Shown here: in pieces, positions 8,620 to 16,018 of the stretch | Layout: the number at the start of each line of letters is the position of its first letter | How positions within the stretch are numbered: position 1 is the stretch's first letter | Assembly (NCBI GenBank): GCA_002377645.1 | Contig: DFQF01000050.1 | Coordinates: forward strand, 9,829-34,825 | Length of the DNA stretch: 24,997 nucleotides | Direction: 5' to 3' | Source: Nitrospinaceae bacterium UBA3496 | Lineage (GTDB): Bacteria; UBA8248 | Made by a program: the position numbers and the translations under genes | Notes under the pieces: generated by a model | Told to the model about the DNA's origin: nothing | The model's input: only the letters and a program-made list of their open reading frames with translations | The model's database searches: none

Positions 8620-9357
8620 TTACTTTTCCATAATTGTATTTAAGTTTATGCCAGAATGGTAGGAAAGAAAATAATATCCTAAACGAATAATCTCTTCCTG
8701 TATCTGAGTAATAATTTTCATGTCGTGAATTTCATATATATTTTTACGAAATGATTCGTTAATAGTCATGATAGTCCCTTGAGATAACTTCACTACGTGC
8801 TCAGAACTTAGTTTGCAATCTAAACAACGAAGTTCTCCATTTTCTAGATTAAAATACACTCTTTTCCTATTGTTCCCGCTTACACATTCTTCGCAATAAT
8901 TCAAGGTAGGTGCAAACCCTAAAGCTATAATCTCGCCCAATAGAAAAGTGCATTCCACATTCTTGGGAACTAAACCACTTTCTATAGATTGAAGGGCATT
9001 TTTGAAGATATTATAATTTACAATTTCAGCATCACTCGAAGAAAAAAGTCTATCAGTTATCTTTATAATTCGGAGTGCTACCTGCATTGAATCATAGTCC
9101 TCCCATAAACGCCTAAAAACTTTTGAAGTATCACAATTCCTCAAGGTACCTAAATCAGAAGTGTCTTTTTTGTACCATTCTAAATGCACTAAAGAACCAG
9201 GTTCAAAATGTACTCCAGATTGCTTTTTAGAACCCCTGACACCCCTACATACTAATTTTACTTTCCCATAAGCTTCTGTAAGATAAGAAACTATAAGACT
9301 AGTATTAGAAAAAGGTATCTTATTGAGAACAATACCTTCTGAATTATAAATTCCCAT
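8620..9357 (-). CDS. recO: DNA repair protein RecO
   Basis: Recombination mediator of the RecFOR pathway: binds ssDNA and SSB and helps load RecA at gaps. Its 245 residues open with the OB-fold segment IYNSEGIVLNKIPFSNTSLIV and ..YGKVKLVCRGVRGSKKQSG. A helical domain follows, then a zinc-finger-like pair CEEC (C155, C158) and CLDC (C178, C181), all four ligands retained. ATG start with AGGA seven bases upstream. It is the first gene of the nine-gene minus-strand run, divergent from rpsU over a 109-nt spacer. In many bacteria recO follows era; here era lies on the other side of rpsU. Confidence 0.93.
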   Translation of the reverse strand: MGIYNSEGIVLNKIPFSNTSLIVSYLTEAYGKVKLVCRGVRGSKKQSGVHFEPGSLVHLEWYKKDTSDLGTLRNCDTSKVFRRLWEDYDSMQVALRIIKITDRLFSSSDAEIVNYNIFKNALQSIESGLVPKNVECTFLLGEIIALGFAPTLNYCEECVSGNNRKRVYFNLENGELRCLDCKLSSEHVVKLSQGTIMTINESFRKNIYEIHDMKIITQIQEEIIRLGYYFLSYHSGINLNTIMEK

Positions 9358-9384
9358 TTTTCAATCCTAATTAAAAAAAATCAC

Positions 9385-9413
9385 TTGACGGATCCATAAA
9401 ATTAAACGATATT
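9385..9413 (+). promoter_or_regulatory. Candidate sigma-70 promoter of rpsU
   Basis: TTGACG (9385-9390), a 17-nt spacer and GATATT (9408-9413) form a plausible -35/-10 pair about 55 nt before the rpsU ATG. The -35 matches TTGACA at five of six positions and the -10 matches TATAAT at four. The same spacer must also hold the divergent recO promoter; on the minus strand a perfect TATAAT lies at 9440-9435 without a clear -35. Assigned by eye. Confidence 0.5.
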
Positions 9414-9466
9414 CACATTGTTATCTTTTTGCAAATTATATTAACGATATAGATAGGGATTTATAT

Positions 9467-9655
9467 ATGCCAGGAGTTAGAGTTCTTGAAGGTGATTCAA
9501 TAGATAAAGCTTTGAAGCAATTCAAGAAACAGTGTGAAAAATCAGGTATTCTCACTGAAATAAAGAAAAGAGAATACTATGAGAAACCAAGTGTCCGTAG
9601 GAAAAGAAAGATAATTGCTGCAAGAAAGAAAAGAGCAAGATCTCAGACCAGATAA
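9467..9655 (+). CDS. rpsU: 30S ribosomal protein S21
   Basis: Small basic ribosomal subunit protein, 62 residues, that helps initiation on structured or natural mRNAs. The family signature is complete: [46 protein letters not shown], then a very basic C-terminus. AGGGAT before TATATATG is a good ribosome binding site. It is a single-gene plus-strand unit flanked by minus-strand recO (divergent) and era (convergent). Only 15 nt separate its stop from the era stop, and I see no hairpin terminator there, so opposing transcripts may run into each other. Confidence 0.96.
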   Translation: MPGVRVLEGDSIDKALKQFKKQCEKSGILTEIKKREYYEKPSVRRKRKIIAARKKRARSQTR

Positions 9656-9670
9656 ATCTTTCACAATTCC

Positions 9671-10561
9671 TTAATTTGAATATCCTAGTTCGTTCAGAGA
9701 CGAATCTTTCTGTCTCCAATTTTCTTTTACTCCAACCTTCAAATTCAGATATACCTTTGTATCTAAATAATTTTCTATCTCCAATCTAGAAGATTCCCCA
9801 ATCATCTTTATTTTTGAAGCATTCTTTCCTATCAAAATTCCTTTTTGACTTTCTCTTTCTACAAAAATAACAGCTTCTATCTCATACAAAGATTTCTTTG
9901 AATTCATTTCAAATCTATGGACTCTAACCGCTGAAGAATATGGAATCTCCTTATAAGATTTCAAATACACTTGCTCTCTAATTAATTCACTCACAAAAAA
10001 AACATCGTCGGAATCAGAAAGAATGTCCGGAGGATAAAGTTCTGGACCTTCAGGTAAAATCTCTAACAGGACATCCAATAGTCTACTAATATTTTGATTC
10101 TTTTGCGCAGAAATAGGAACTATCTCATGAATATTCTTCATTTTTGAAAAATTTTCCATCATTTCAAAAAGGACTGTTTTATCTTTAAATTTATCTATTT
10201 TATTAAGCACCAAAACTATCGGAACTTCCATATTCAACAAAAAGTCTTTAATAATCTCTTGATTAAAATTACTAGCAACGTCAATCATGTAAAGGACTAT
10301 ATCAGCATTTGCACAAGCCGTTTTTACCTCTTCCACCAAAATTTTATCTAGTCTACTTTTTGCTCTTTCAATTCCAGGTGTATCATAAAAAACAATTTGA
10401 CCATTTGGTTGATTTGAGATCCCAAGAATATTTGTTCTTGTCGTTCCAGGCTTCCTGGTAACAATTCCTAATTTTTCATTGAGAATTTGATTTAAAAGTG
10501 TAGATTTACCAACGTTGGGAAGACCAACGATAGCCACAAATCCCGAACAAAAATCATTCAT
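9671..10561 (-). CDS. era: GTPase Era
   Basis: Ras-like GTPase that binds the 3' end of 16S rRNA and acts in 30S maturation. The 296-residue protein shows G1 as GLPNVGKST (13-21), G2 in PGTTRTNILG, G3 as DTPG (60-63), G4 as NKID and G5-like text VPISAQKNQNI. The C-terminal KH domain has AVIFVERESQKGILIGKNASKIK. Length is standard. It lies downstream of aspS by about 30 nt on the same strand and converges on rpsU. ATG start. Confidence 0.96.
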   Translation of the reverse strand: MNDFCSGFVAIVGLPNVGKSTLLNQILNEKLGIVTRKPGTTRTNILGISNQPNGQIVFYDTPGIERAKSRLDKILVEEVKTACANADIVLYMIDVASNFNQEIIKDFLLNMEVPIVLVLNKIDKFKDKTVLFEMMENFSKMKNIHEIVPISAQKNQNISRLLDVLLEILPEGPELYPPDILSDSDDVFFVSELIREQVYLKSYKEIPYSSAVRVHRFEMNSKKSLYEIEAVIFVERESQKGILIGKNASKIKMIGESSRLEIENYLDTKVYLNLKVGVKENWRQKDSSLNELGYSN

Positions 10562-10591
10562 AGTTTTTGTCTTTGATTTGAAATAGATCCA

Positions 10592-12358
10592 CTAAGAAAG
10601 TCCCAGATCTCTGAGTTGTATCCTATCTACTTCAGTAGGAGCATCTGTCATAAGACAAGTGGACTTCTGCGTTTTAGGAAATGCAATCACGTCCCTAATA
10701 GAATCGGCTCCAGCTAACAACATAACTATTCTATCTAGTCCAAATGCAATACCTCCATGTGGAGGAGTGCCATATTCAAGAGCTTCCAAGAAAAACCCAA
10801 AACGCTCTTTAGCCTCTTCTTTACTTAATCCTAATGTGTCAAACATTTTTTGTTGCACGTCTCTTTGATAAATTCTCTGACTTCCACCCCCTATTTCACT
10901 TCCATTCACAACTACATCATAAGCACAGGCTCTCATTTTTGATGGATCAGATTCAAACAATTCAATATCTTCTTCAACAGGAAGAGTAAAAGGATGATGC
11001 ATTGCAAAAAATCTTTGTTCATCTTCATCCCATTCAAACATCGGAAAATCTACAACCCAACAAAAACTAAATTTATTTTTATCACGAAGTTCTAATCTAT
11101 CTCCAAGGTCTAACCTTAATTGACCAAGCACAGATGCACTCACTTTCTCTGAATCAGCAACCATGAGAATCAAATCTCCCTCTTCGGCACTTGTTTTTTC
11201 TGCGATAGAGTCTAATTGATCGTCAGAAAAGAATTTAACGATATTCGACTCAAACCCATTTTCTGTCATTTTCATCCAGGCCAAACCATTCGCACCCAGT
11301 TCCTGTGCTCTTGCAATTAAGTCTTCTATTTCTTTTCTAGACATCGACGACAAACCCTTAGCGGCAAGAGCTCTAACGATACCACCGCCTTCTACTGTTC
11401 CCTTAAAAACTTTAAAATTACTTTCTGAGGCAATTTCAGTAATATTTGCTAATCTCATTTCAAACCGAGTATCTGGCCGATCATTTCCATAGAATTCAAT
11501 TGCATCTTTGTAAGCAATAACCTGAAAAGGTTCGACTACATTTACTCCTAAAACCTTACTCCATATCTGACATACGAGTTCCTCCATTTTTTTCATAAAT
11601 GGCTTCATTCCCAAGAAGGAACATTCAATATCTATTTGTGTAAATTCAGGCTGCCTATCAGCACGCAAGTCTTCGTCTCTAAAACATTTTACTATTTGAT
11701 AATATTTATCTAACCCTGAAATCATCAATATTTGCTTAAACATTTGCGGGCTTTGTGGTAGAGCAAAAAACATTCCTTTATGTATTCTACTTGGCACAAG
11801 ATAATCCCTTGCCCCTTCAGGAGTGCTTTTAGTTAGGACTGGCGTTTCTACATCTATAAAATCTTCACCATTAAGAAACTCTCGAACAACGGTCGTTGTC
11901 TTATGTCTAAGTTTCAAATTGTCAGAAAGAGAAGATCTTCGAAGATCAAGGTATCTGTATTGGAGCCTAAGGGACTCACCCACTTCAACTTCATCATCAA
12001 TCTCAAATGGAGGCGTCTTCGATTCACTTAAAACTTGTAACTCTGTCACTGATACTTCAATTTCACCCGTAGATATTTTTTCATTCACCATATCTTCAGG
12101 CCTTGCATTCACATTCCCTCTAATAGCTATGACCCACTCGCTTCTTACTTTTTCCGCTAGTACATGAACACTTTTATTTATTGCAGGATCTGCAACAACC
12201 TGTGCAACTCCTGAATTATCCCTTAAATCTATAAAAATTAATCCACCATGATCACGACTTCTCTTGACCCATCCTTTGAGAATCACTTCTTTTCCAATAT
12301 GATCCTTAGTGAGTTCTCCGCACTTATGGGTTCTTTCACCAATCACAGATTCATTCAA
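10592..12358 (-). CDS. aspS: Aspartyl-tRNA synthetase, bacterial type
   Basis: Class IIb synthetase, 588 residues, the bacterial-type size that includes the GAD insertion domain. The OB-fold anticodon domain has GWVKRSRDHGGLIFIDLRD (29-47). Motif 2 is in YYQIVKCFRDEDLRADRQPEF followed by TQIDIE, and motif 3 is in GGIAFGLDRIVMLLAGADSIRD. The loop residue after RD is His (H37), as in non-discriminating enzymes that also make Asp-tRNA-Asn, whereas E. coli has Leu there; the second reported determinant position (after RPE) is D89, neither Gly nor Lys. So specificity is unresolved. ATG start. The 55-nt gap upstream is nearly pure AT with several TATAAT-like strings, so it may have its own promoter. 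Confidence 0.95.
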   Translation of the reverse strand: MNESVIGERTHKCGELTKDHIGKEVILKGWVKRSRDHGGLIFIDLRDNSGVAQVVADPAINKSVHVLAEKVRSEWVIAIRGNVNARPEDMVNEKISTGEIEVSVTELQVLSESKTPPFEIDDEVEVGESLRLQYRYLDLRRSSLSDNLKLRHKTTTVVREFLNGEDFIDVETPVLTKSTPEGARDYLVPSRIHKGMFFALPQSPQMFKQILMISGLDKYYQIVKCFRDEDLRADRQPEFTQIDIECSFLGMKPFMKKMEELVCQIWSKVLGVNVVEPFQVIAYKDAIEFYGNDRPDTRFEMRLANITEIASESNFKVFKGTVEGGGIVRALAAKGLSSMSRKEIEDLIARAQELGANGLAWMKMTENGFESNIVKFFSDDQLDSIAEKTSAEEGDLILMVADSEKVSASVLGQLRLDLGDRLELRDKNKFSFCWVVDFPMFEWDEDEQRFFAMHHPFTLPVEEDIELFESDPSKMRACAYDVVVNGSEIGGGSQRIYQRDVQQKMFDTLGLSKEEAKERFGFFLEALEYGTPPHGGIAFGLDRIVMLLAGADSIRDVIAFPKTQKSTCLMTDAPTEVDRIQLRDLGLS

Positions 12359-12413
12359 AATAAAACTCCATATTTTTATAATTTAAAGTTATATATTATA
12401 TATACGTTGTAAA

Positions 12414-14090
12414 TCACTGTTTTTCATTGTTAAAAACACTAACAGATTTTTCCCACTTAGTAGACAAAACATCTGGTTCAATTGGACAATCTATAATGTG
12501 AACGTGTTTTTCATGCAGGGCAATATCAAGACTTTCTGCAAGGTCATTTTTAGATAAAATTTTATGACCTTTTGCCCCAAATGATTTCGCTAATGTAACA
12601 AAATCAGGATTATTTATATCTGTTGCAATATACCTTTCACCATAAACGTATTTCTGTGAATGCCTTAATGCCCCATATTTTCCATCATTGAAAATTACAA
12701 TAATTATATGAAGAGAATGACTTACTGCGGCCGCGAGTTCTCCGCATACCATAGTGAAACTTCCATCTCCTATAATACCGCATACTGGTCTTTCAGGAGC
12801 ACCTATTTTAGCACCTATAGAAGCTCCTAAAGCATAACCCATAGATTGGTATGCTTCTGAGAGCAAAATACTATTTGGCTGAAAAACAGTAAAAGCCTCT
12901 TCCATCAACCAACTCTGCGTAGCCGAAGAATCTGAAAGAAATACAGTGTTTGGGGGCATAACGTCTCTAATAGTTTTCATTACAAATAACCCATGGAAAG
13001 GAGGGTTGTTTTCATTAGACATAAATGTATCAAGCCTTTCTTTATAAAGAGACCTACTAGACTTGATTCTATAGAGACTTTCTGTATTAGCTGATGGAGC
13101 AACATCCTCTAATCTTTTTAAAATCCCCTGCAAACAAAGATTGATTTCTGCTTGAATTGAAAGTATTGTCGGATAGTTTCTCCCTAATCTATCTTCTGCA
13201 ATATCAATCTGCATGAGATTATTTGTCATCGGCATTTTATAGTAGGAAGTAGAAAATTGTCCAAATCCTGTTCCAAGAGCTAAACAAAGGTCAGACTCTT
13301 TAAGCATATCTTCACATCCAACAAAACTTGGCAGTCCAAAAGAAATTGGATCTTCTTCAGACAATACCCCCCTACCCTTTATTGAAGTAATTACAGGAGC
13401 TCCTAGCTTCAATGCTAGAGTCTGCAGAAGCTTTTCTGCTTTAGCTACAACAACACCTGAACCTGCATAAATGATCGGTTTATTGGCTTTTAATAACAAT
13501 TCAACTATTTCATCTAATTTTGATTCATCAATGGCCGGAGCAGGATCTGGAGAAGGAACAATTGTGCTTACTATCTGCTTTTCTTCTTCTGCTTTAAATA
13601 AGTTGGCTTTCATTACAATTTGCACTGGCCCAGGCCTTCCCTCATTTGCCCACACAAAAGCAGCTTCCACGTAAGCTTTAATTTCAGAAACTTTATTTGG
13701 GACAAAAACTTTCTTAACACAAGAAGCTAATGCATTTTCCATATCTACATCATGTATCGCACTTTTGTGACGCATAGCATCAGAAAGAGCAGACGTTATC
13801 GCAACAACTGGAACACTATCTTCTTTAGAGGATTGCAAAGCAGTCGCAATATTTGTCCCACCTGGACCAGGAACTGTAAAAACAACTCCTGTTTTTCCAG
13901 AAACCCTAGAATATCCGTCTGCTGCAAAAGCAGCACCTTGTTCATGACGATTCACTATTGGGTAAATATTTGGAAAATCAATCAGAGAATCATAAAAAGG
14001 CAATGTCAGAGTCCCTGGAATTCCAAAAATGTACTCTACACCTTCTTCATGAAGACTATCTAAAAGTACTTGCGAACCTGTTCTCGACAT
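12414..14090 (-). CDS. Acetolactate synthase-like ThDP-dependent enzyme
   Basis: A 558-residue member of the ThDP decarboxylase/acetolactate synthase superfamily. The N-terminal pyrimidine-binding domain holds the ylide-activating Glu (E50, in NRHEQGAAFAADGYSR). PGPGGTNIATALQSSKEDSVP is typical. The central domain is about 190-330 and the C-terminal PP domain has the Mg/ThDP motif GDGSFTMVCGELAAA (441 onward) ending at N468-D469. The length matches acetohydroxyacid synthase large subunits (IlvB), but there is no adjacent small subunit (ilvH/N) or ilvC, so a branched-chain role is not supported by context. Benzoylformate-, sulfopyruvate- or oxalyl-CoA-type chemistry remains possible. ATG start with GAGG five bases upstream, divergent from hisS. 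Confidence 0.85.
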   Translation of the reverse strand: MSRTGSQVLLDSLHEEGVEYIFGIPGTLTLPFYDSLIDFPNIYPIVNRHEQGAAFAADGYSRVSGKTGVVFTVPGPGGTNIATALQSSKEDSVPVVAITSALSDAMRHKSAIHDVDMENALASCVKKVFVPNKVSEIKAYVEAAFVWANEGRPGPVQIVMKANLFKAEEEKQIVSTIVPSPDPAPAIDESKLDEIVELLLKANKPIIYAGSGVVVAKAEKLLQTLALKLGAPVITSIKGRGVLSEEDPISFGLPSFVGCEDMLKESDLCLALGTGFGQFSTSYYKMPMTNNLMQIDIAEDRLGRNYPTILSIQAEINLCLQGILKRLEDVAPSANTESLYRIKSSRSLYKERLDTFMSNENNPPFHGLFVMKTIRDVMPPNTVFLSDSSATQSWLMEEAFTVFQPNSILLSEAYQSMGYALGASIGAKIGAPERPVCGIIGDGSFTMVCGELAAAVSHSLHIIIVIFNDGKYGALRHSQKYVYGERYIATDINNPDFVTLAKSFGAKGHKILSKNDLAESLDIALHEKHVHIIDCPIEPDVLSTKWEKSVSVFNNEKQ

Positions 14091-14258
14091 TTACACCTCA
14101 ATTTACTGCTATAATTAAAAACGTTATTCGTTCTTATATCGGCAATTACAAAAAATATCAAAACAAGAAAAGCAGAATATCCCAATGTTTTGGTAAACTA
14201 CAATCGAGACTTTGAAATTTTAAGAATTAGAAGTAAGGTAAGCATTAATATTTTAGAC

Positions 14259-14264
14259 GAGGAA
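14259..14264 (+). promoter_or_regulatory. Ribosome binding site fixing the TTG start of hisS
   Basis: GAGGAA lies five bases before TTG at 14270. An ATG at 14265 is in another frame. The TTG gives the standard HisRS N-terminus, so the SD decides the start. The 179-nt spacer back to the ThDP-enzyme gene contains a perfect TATAAT at 14110-14115 on this strand, but without a well-spaced -35; I see nothing else there. Confidence 0.75.
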
Positions 14265-14269
14265 ATGAT

Positions 14270-15547
14270 TTGCCAAAGCCAAAATTCACAACAGTCAGAG
14301 GGGTTCACGACAGTCTACCAGAATCTTTTCATACTTGGCGTCACATAGAAAATATAGCAAGAAACATGTTTTCTTTATTCAATTATGAAGAGATTAATAT
14401 TCCCATATTTGAACAAACAAGCTTATTTCAAAGAGGAATCGGAACGGAAACAGACATCGTCTCTAAAGAAATGTACACCTTTGATGATAAAGGGGGCGAT
14501 TCAATTACACTTAGACCCGAAGCAACTGCCTCAATTTGCAGGGCCTATGTACAACATGCTCTTTACAACAAACAAAAACTAAACAAATTATTTTTCATAG
14601 GTCCAATGTTCAGGTATGAGAGACCACAATCTGGAAGATTAAGACAATTCCATCAAATTGATGCTGAAGCAATCGGCTCAAAAGATCCAGCTATTGACGC
14701 CGAAATGATAATTTTGTTGATGAATTTCCTGAAATCTTTAGGACTAAAAGATCTTCGTTTACAAATAAACAACTTAGGAGATTTAGAATCCAGGAAAAAT
14801 TATTCTAAAGAATTAGAATCATTTCTTCTAGACAACGGAAATTCATTGGATTCTGACATTATAGACAGAATTAAAAAAAACCCTTTTCGATTTCTTGACA
14901 GCAAAAATCCAAACCATCAAGAACTTATTGAATTGGCCCCAACAAACGAAAGTTTTTTAGACACTGATTCATTAAAACACATGGAGTCTGTCAAAAGTTA
15001 TTTAGAATCGAGCAATATCCCTTTTAACTATAACAAAAGATTAGTAAGAGGTTTAGATTATTACTGCCTCACTGTTTTTGAAATAACTAGCGAAAATTTA
15101 GGTGCACAGAATGCTGTTTGCGGTGGTGGTCGGTATGACAAGCTTATAGAAGAACTTGGCGGTCCTGAAACCCCCGCCATTGGTTTTGCCATAGGAATTG
15201 AGAGATTATTGCAACTTGTCTCTGAATCAACCATAGAAGAAGGGGCGCATTCCAAAAACCCCGAAATTTACATTATATCTTTAGGAAAAGAACCAATGTC
15301 TATTTCATTTAAAATATCGAATCAACTCAGAGAAAGTGGCATCCGTACAGAACTGTCCTTTGACGGTGGAAGCATGAAGAACCAAATGAAAAAAGCAAAC
15401 CGCTCTTCTGCAAAATTTGCACTCATTATTGGAGAAGACGAAATTGCAACCAATTCGGCTATACTTAGAAATATGAATGATAGTAGCCAAGAAGAAATAA
15501 AACTTTCTGGAATAGAAAAAATCATCAAAGAAAAAATACAAAATTAA
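14270..15547 (+). CDS. hisS: Histidyl-tRNA synthetase
   Basis: Class IIa synthetase charging tRNA-His, 425 residues. It opens with TTVRGVHDSLPESFHTWRHIE. It has the HisRS ATP/His site text LRPEATASICRAYVQH (81-96), motif 2 in FFIGPMFRYERPQSGRLRQFHQ (108-129), the His-A segment VRGLDYYCLTVFEI, and motif 3 in AIGFAIGIERLLQL. The C-terminal anticodon-binding domain runs from about 325. TTG start with SD GAGGAA. The stop overlaps that of fxsA on the opposite strand. Length is normal and this is not an HisZ-like paralogue: the class-specific motifs and the anticodon domain are intact. Confidence 0.96.
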   Translation: MPKPKFTTVRGVHDSLPESFHTWRHIENIARNMFSLFNYEEINIPIFEQTSLFQRGIGTETDIVSKEMYTFDDKGGDSITLRPEATASICRAYVQHALYNKQKLNKLFFIGPMFRYERPQSGRLRQFHQIDAEAIGSKDPAIDAEMIILLMNFLKSLGLKDLRLQINNLGDLESRKNYSKELESFLLDNGNSLDSDIIDRIKKNPFRFLDSKNPNHQELIELAPTNESFLDTDSLKHMESVKSYLESSNIPFNYNKRLVRGLDYYCLTVFEITSENLGAQNAVCGGGRYDKLIEELGGPETPAIGFAIGIERLLQLVSESTIEEGAHSKNPEIYIISLGKEPMSISFKISNQLRESGIRTELSFDGGSMKNQMKKANRSSAKFALIIGEDEIATNSAILRNMNDSSQEEIKLSGIEKIIKEKIQN

Positions 15548-15933
15548 GAAATTATTTTAAAAGTCCCTCTTTCAACAGCATCCTGGAATCTTCTCAAAAT
15601 CCAACCTTGTAGTTTGTGCCTCAAAAAAGGAACCATGACTGCAAATCCTACGACATCTGTTGCAATACCGGGAGTCAACAATAAAATACCACCAGCAAAG
15701 ACTATAGCACCTCCTATTAGTTCTGCAGCGGGCATTACCCCTTGAGAAATTTCTGTCTGAATTTGTCTCAAAACAATCATTCCCTGCATCCTAGATATCC
15801 AGGCACCCAGAAAACCTGTCAATAAAATTATAAGCAAAGTCGCATTCAAACCAATTGCACTGCCGATATCGAAAAGAAGAACAATCTCCACAATCGGCAC
15901 CAAAATAAATAACAATACAATCTTAAAAAACAT
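15544..15933 (-). CDS. fxsA: FxsA family membrane protein
   Basis: A 129-residue inner-membrane protein of the FxsA/UPF0716 family; E. coli FxsA overproduction relieves F-plasmid exclusion of phage T7, but its normal role is unknown. Three or four hydrophobic helices are visible (about 3-20, 24-44, 70-90), with the family marks RMQG and GGILLLTPGIATDVVGF, followed by a basic C-terminal RHKLQGWILRRF. The chosen ATG at 15933 has AGGAG five bases upstream. A longer in-frame reading to 16041 would cross the promoter region and the neighbour's start and is rejected. It diverges from the dehydrogenase gene across an 85-nt spacer with a perfect inverted repeat. Confidence 0.88.
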   Translation of the reverse strand: MFFKIVLLFILVPIVEIVLLFDIGSAIGLNATLLIILLTGFLGAWISRMQGMIVLRQIQTEISQGVMPAAELIGGAIVFAGGILLLTPGIATDVVGFAVMVPFLRHKLQGWILRRFQDAVERGTFKIIS

Positions 15934-15938
15934 TTCTT

Positions 15939-15943
15939 CTCCT
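15939..15943 (-). promoter_or_regulatory. Ribosome binding site fixing the fxsA start
   Basis: AGGAG on the minus strand, five bases before ATG at 15933. It decides between this start and a 36-codon upstream extension. Confidence 0.8.
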
Positions 15944-15957
15944 ATATAATCAAATGC

Positions 15958-15987
15958 AACGATATTTATGCTAACATCAATATCGTT
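15958..15987. repeat. Perfect 9-bp inverted repeat between divergent genes
   Basis: AACGATATT (15958-15966), a 12-nt loop, and AATATCGTT (15979-15987) are exact reverse complements. It sits in the 85-nt spacer between fxsA (start 15933) and the dehydrogenase gene (start 16019), followed by a run of nine or more A on the plus strand. Placement is that of an operator or bidirectional control site. It is not a normal terminator for either gene, since both are transcribed away from it. Confidence 0.6.
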
Positions 15988-16018
15988 AAAAAAAAATGTG
16001 AATTTAAGGAGAGACTGT

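Noticed and set aside
12359..12413. TATA-rich spacer upstream of aspS as a defined promoter
   Set aside because: Several overlapping TATAAT-like strings but no convincing -35; near-pure AT sequence makes such matches expected by chance.
14110..14115. Perfect TATAAT on the plus strand upstream of hisS
   Set aside because: No -35 at usual spacing (TCGACA is 20 nt away) and it lies very close to the divergent gene start; not enough for a promoter call.
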